From NCBI RefSeq assembly GCF_900069005.2, contig NZ_LN831276.1:19964-83963 (forward strand): DNA of 64,000 bases. The letters run 5' to 3'. The stretch is from Paenibacillus sp. GM2 (GTDB lineage: Bacteria; Bacillota; Bacilli; Paenibacillales; Paenibacillaceae). The notes under the pieces are model-generated. The model was not told where the DNA came from, did not search any database, and saw only the letters and a program-made list of their open reading frames with translations. Shown piece by piece: positions 61,943 through 64,000 of the stretch (positions are counted from its first letter, which is position 1; each line of letters opens with the position of its first letter). Position numbers and translations under genes: made by a program.

Positions 61943-64000
61943 TGGCCCATCACCTTCTTCCACTGCTCCTCCCATGCCGAATAAGGAATCGGATGGCTCT
62001 GATTCAACCCGGAGGCTTCTTGACCCGATTCAATCGGAATCTCCAATCCCTGGACATAGAAGTGTTTAAGCAATTTTTTGACCTGATCGTTCTTACCAAG
62101 CTTCAGAGCTTTATCAACCTGTTCTCGCATTTGTATCCCGAGTTCCTTCTTATCATTGGCCCAATCTCTCGCATACAACTCCGCTATCATAAACCCGTTG
62201 ATATTTTTCTCATTATTGAGCAATCCATTCTCCTTATAATACACATACCATAGGAGCGCCCGAAGCTGCATACGGATATCGTCCTGAACATTTTCTATCA
62301 AGTAGTCGCCATGCCTTGTACCAACCAGCATCCTGTTGGCTATGATCTGTGACATGTATTCCTGATCCATGCTAATGTAGTTCAGCACATATGCATTGTT
62401 TTCCATATCAGAATGATTGTAATCCCGGTATGGAACAAAGAGCAGTTGCTTAACCTTCCCCAGATCGGTAGGCAGCCATGTGCTGAAGTATTGGTTCAAT
62501 TCATTGATCCTTTGCAGGATCTGCTCCGTCCATCCCTTGTTGTATGGAGTATACACGACATGCAGCGGTGTTGCACCCTGCTCCAGTTCCTCCAATTCGC
62601 CGCCGAATAGAGTCACGCCATCATGAACCTCACCGGAATAAACCTGCTCACCGGATTCACGGGTGACCTCATTAAGACTGGTGTAAACCGGCCTCTCAAA
62701 ACCGCTGAGTGTCAGTTTGAAATCCGATCTAGGGAAATTTATAATCGCAAACGTCGTACCCAGTTCAATACCATTTTGATCCTTCAGGTAAATAGGCTGA
62801 TCTCCCGGGATTGGATACCAGGCAAGATAACCGGGCAAGAATATATTCTCTCCCTTAACAAAAGCATAATATCTCCCTGTACCATGGAAAGTCTTCGAAT
62901 AATCCATGACCTTCCCGGCATAACTCATCTCAATCGTCAGCGGACCAGTCACAACCTGGGATAATTCAAGGCTCAGCTTCTCCCCTTGTCGCTTTATCGC
63001 TGCCTCCTGACCGTTAACTTTAACTTGCCGAATCTGGAACATACGGTTTAATGTCAAAGGCAGTTCCTTCTTCCCGACCAAATCCTCGGCCGGCAGGTTC
63101 ATCGTCACCTCAGCTTGCAAAGTATCATCCTTCAGTTTCTGCAGGTGAATATTGTAATCCTTAACTCCATATATCTCAGGTAGTTGGTCATACTGAATAT
63201 TTTCCAATTTATATAATGATGGGTCTGCCAATCTACTCTTATCCAATGCATTTAGTCCTTGCCAAAGTATAGCATAAGGGACAAATAGGGCTGCCGCGAG
63301 CATAACCGAGCAAATGCCCAGTACCCACGTTCGCCTGCGATGCTTGCTTGGGCGGAGCTGCTGCAATACCATCACTCCGACAATGAGCAGCATCAATGTG
63401 AAGGCAAGGACAAACCGATGGGAACTATGCAGCCCGTCCCTGGCCAGAACAAGCCCCCATGTATCCGTGTAATTCCCGCTGCCAACAAACAATTGGCTTA
63501 GATGAAAAGTACGCAGCATATCCAGACGGAACCGTTCCAAAATAAATATTTCCATAAAGAAGGTGCCAAACATCCATGCGCAGAAGCCAATTAAATAGAC
63601 GATTCGGTTAGGAATGGTAATCGCCAGCAGCATGGCCAGTGCTAAAGTGACCGCATAAGACACTTCAAAGTTCGCAGTGAAGAACATCGTATATTGCATC
63701 GTGATCTGAGATGTGACCTGCTGCGATGAGAACCAATAATAAATTGCGCCAGCCAGCACGGTAAAGCTCGTAAAATAAAGCAATGCAGCCAAATATTTCG
63801 CCGAAATAATCGTTCCATATGACACCGGTAATCCGGCGCTCCATTCATAGGAGGGTCGTCTAACATCCCTACGGATCGTCAGGATGCCAAGCAGCATGAC
63901 AAGACCCAGGGTCATGGTATGAAGCATCGAATAATAACTGTAGGCTTCTGAGAACAATTGGTCCGCAGGTTTGATTCGGCTTAGACTCCACCAGAGTAAG
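61939..64000 (-). CDS. ABC-2-type permease with large extracytoplasmic M1-peptidase-like domain (partial, 5' end outside window)
   Basis: The frame is open to the right edge (the codons before the TTG at 63957 still encode LLWWSLSRIKPAD), so the start is outside. Membrane helices occur in the first 250 visible residues, with PSYEWSAGLPVSYGTIISAKYL typical of ABC-2 permeases. The remaining 420 residues are extracytoplasmic and follow the plan of M1 aminopeptidases (strand-rich domain with YYAFVKGENIFLPGYLAWYP, then helices), but no HExxH zinc site is present. So it would be a catalytically dead relative, perhaps a binding or sensing module. Confidence 0.7.
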   Translation of the reverse strand, partial: LLWWSLSRIKPADQLFSEAYSYYSMLHTMTLGLVMLLGILTIRRDVRRPSYEWSAGLPVSYGTIISAKYLAALLYFTSFTVLAGAIYYWFSSQQVTSQITMQYTMFFTANFEVSYAVTLALAMLLAITIPNRIVYLIGFCAWMFGTFFMEIFILERFRLDMLRTFHLSQLFVGSGNYTDTWGLVLARDGLHSSHRFVLAFTLMLLIVGVMVLQQLRPSKHRRRTWVLGICSVMLAAALFVPYAILWQGLNALDKSRLADPSLYKLENIQYDQLPEIYGVKDYNIHLQKLKDDTLQAEVTMNLPAEDLVGKKELPLTLNRMFQIRQVKVNGQEAAIKRQGEKLSLELSQVVTGPLTIEMSYAGKVMDYSKTFHGTGRYYAFVKGENIFLPGYLAWYPIPGDQPIYLKDQNGIELGTTFAIINFPRSDFKLTLSGFERPVYTSLNEVTRESGEQVYSGEVHDGVTLFGGELEELEQGATPLHVVYTPYNKGWTEQILQRINELNQYFSTWLPTDLGKVKQLLFVPYRDYNHSDMENNAYVLNYISMDQEYMSQIIANRMLVGTRHGDYLIENVQDDIRMQLRALLWYVYYKENGLLNNEKNINGFMIAELYARDWANDKKELGIQMREQVDKALKLGKNDQVKKLLKHFYVQGLEIPIESGQEASGLNQSHPIPYSAWEEQWKKVMGQ

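Overview
The window looks like a chromosomal segment of an endospore-forming member of the Paenibacillaceae, most likely Paenibacillus. The evidence is a YyaC spore-protein homologue, a complete sigma-B/RsbW/RsbV set, a CydA/CydB/CydS bd oxidase, SLH-anchored surface proteins, a NupNOPQ-type nucleoside importer, a lysine riboswitch and strong Firmicute ribosome-binding sites. Most genes are on the minus strand in operons with 1-17 nt overlaps. Species assignment is inference.

Layout. 1-721: 5' part of an O-antigen-ligase-like polymerase that runs off the left edge. 722-3001: about 2.3 kb with no gene, holding a ~286 bp tandem array built from a 26 bp element in both orientations, a terminator and a 62 bp tandem array. 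3002-6370: methyltransferase, DUF6483 protein, alpha/beta hydrolase and YyaC. 6492-18289: a general-stress region with YtxH, DUF5665, sigB-rsbW-rsbV, a Bacillus cereus-like RsbK/RsbM/RsbY module with an extra hybrid kinase, YflT, DUF948 and DUF1328 genes. Four of these genes are preceded by GTTT...GG(G/T)TAA-like sigma-B promoters, all with 14-nt spacers. 18339-25002: secreted and membrane proteins, an NlpC/P60 hydrolase, a cation efflux protein, an ABC-F ATPase and an MBL hydrolase. 25116-27766: the bd oxidase operon, with CydS and a further unrecognised small membrane protein. 27855-29524: an intact IS3/IS150-type element inserted in the loop of a terminator hairpin. 29565-35840: a 2091-residue surface nuclease/5'-nucleotidase. 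36249-41157: nucleoside ABC importer. 41498-47353: CvfC-like protein, lysine riboswitch plus lysine permease, secreted transglutaminase-like protein, small membrane protein and thioredoxin reductase. 47522-56658: iron-linked genes, namely a PfeT-type Fe(II)-efflux ATPase behind Fur-like boxes, and a seven-gene operon behind a perfect 15-bp Fur box. 56867-64000: cupin, MetY, and an operon combining an ECF sigma factor with ABC-transporter genes, cut by the right edge.

How the parts work together. The centre-left of the window is a stress circuit: sensor kinases feed a REC-PP2C phosphatase, RsbV and RsbW, then sigma-B, and several likely sigma-B targets lie directly on either side. The 47-57 kb part looks devoted to iron: one pump that exports it, and one uncharacterised Fur-controlled operon encoding an FmdE-like protein, two paralogous Rossmann-like proteins and an oligopeptide/metallophore-type ABC importer with a fused permease-ATPase. 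I regard that operon as the best candidate for an undescribed system. All calls come from reading the sequence and from family knowledge; no database search was run.
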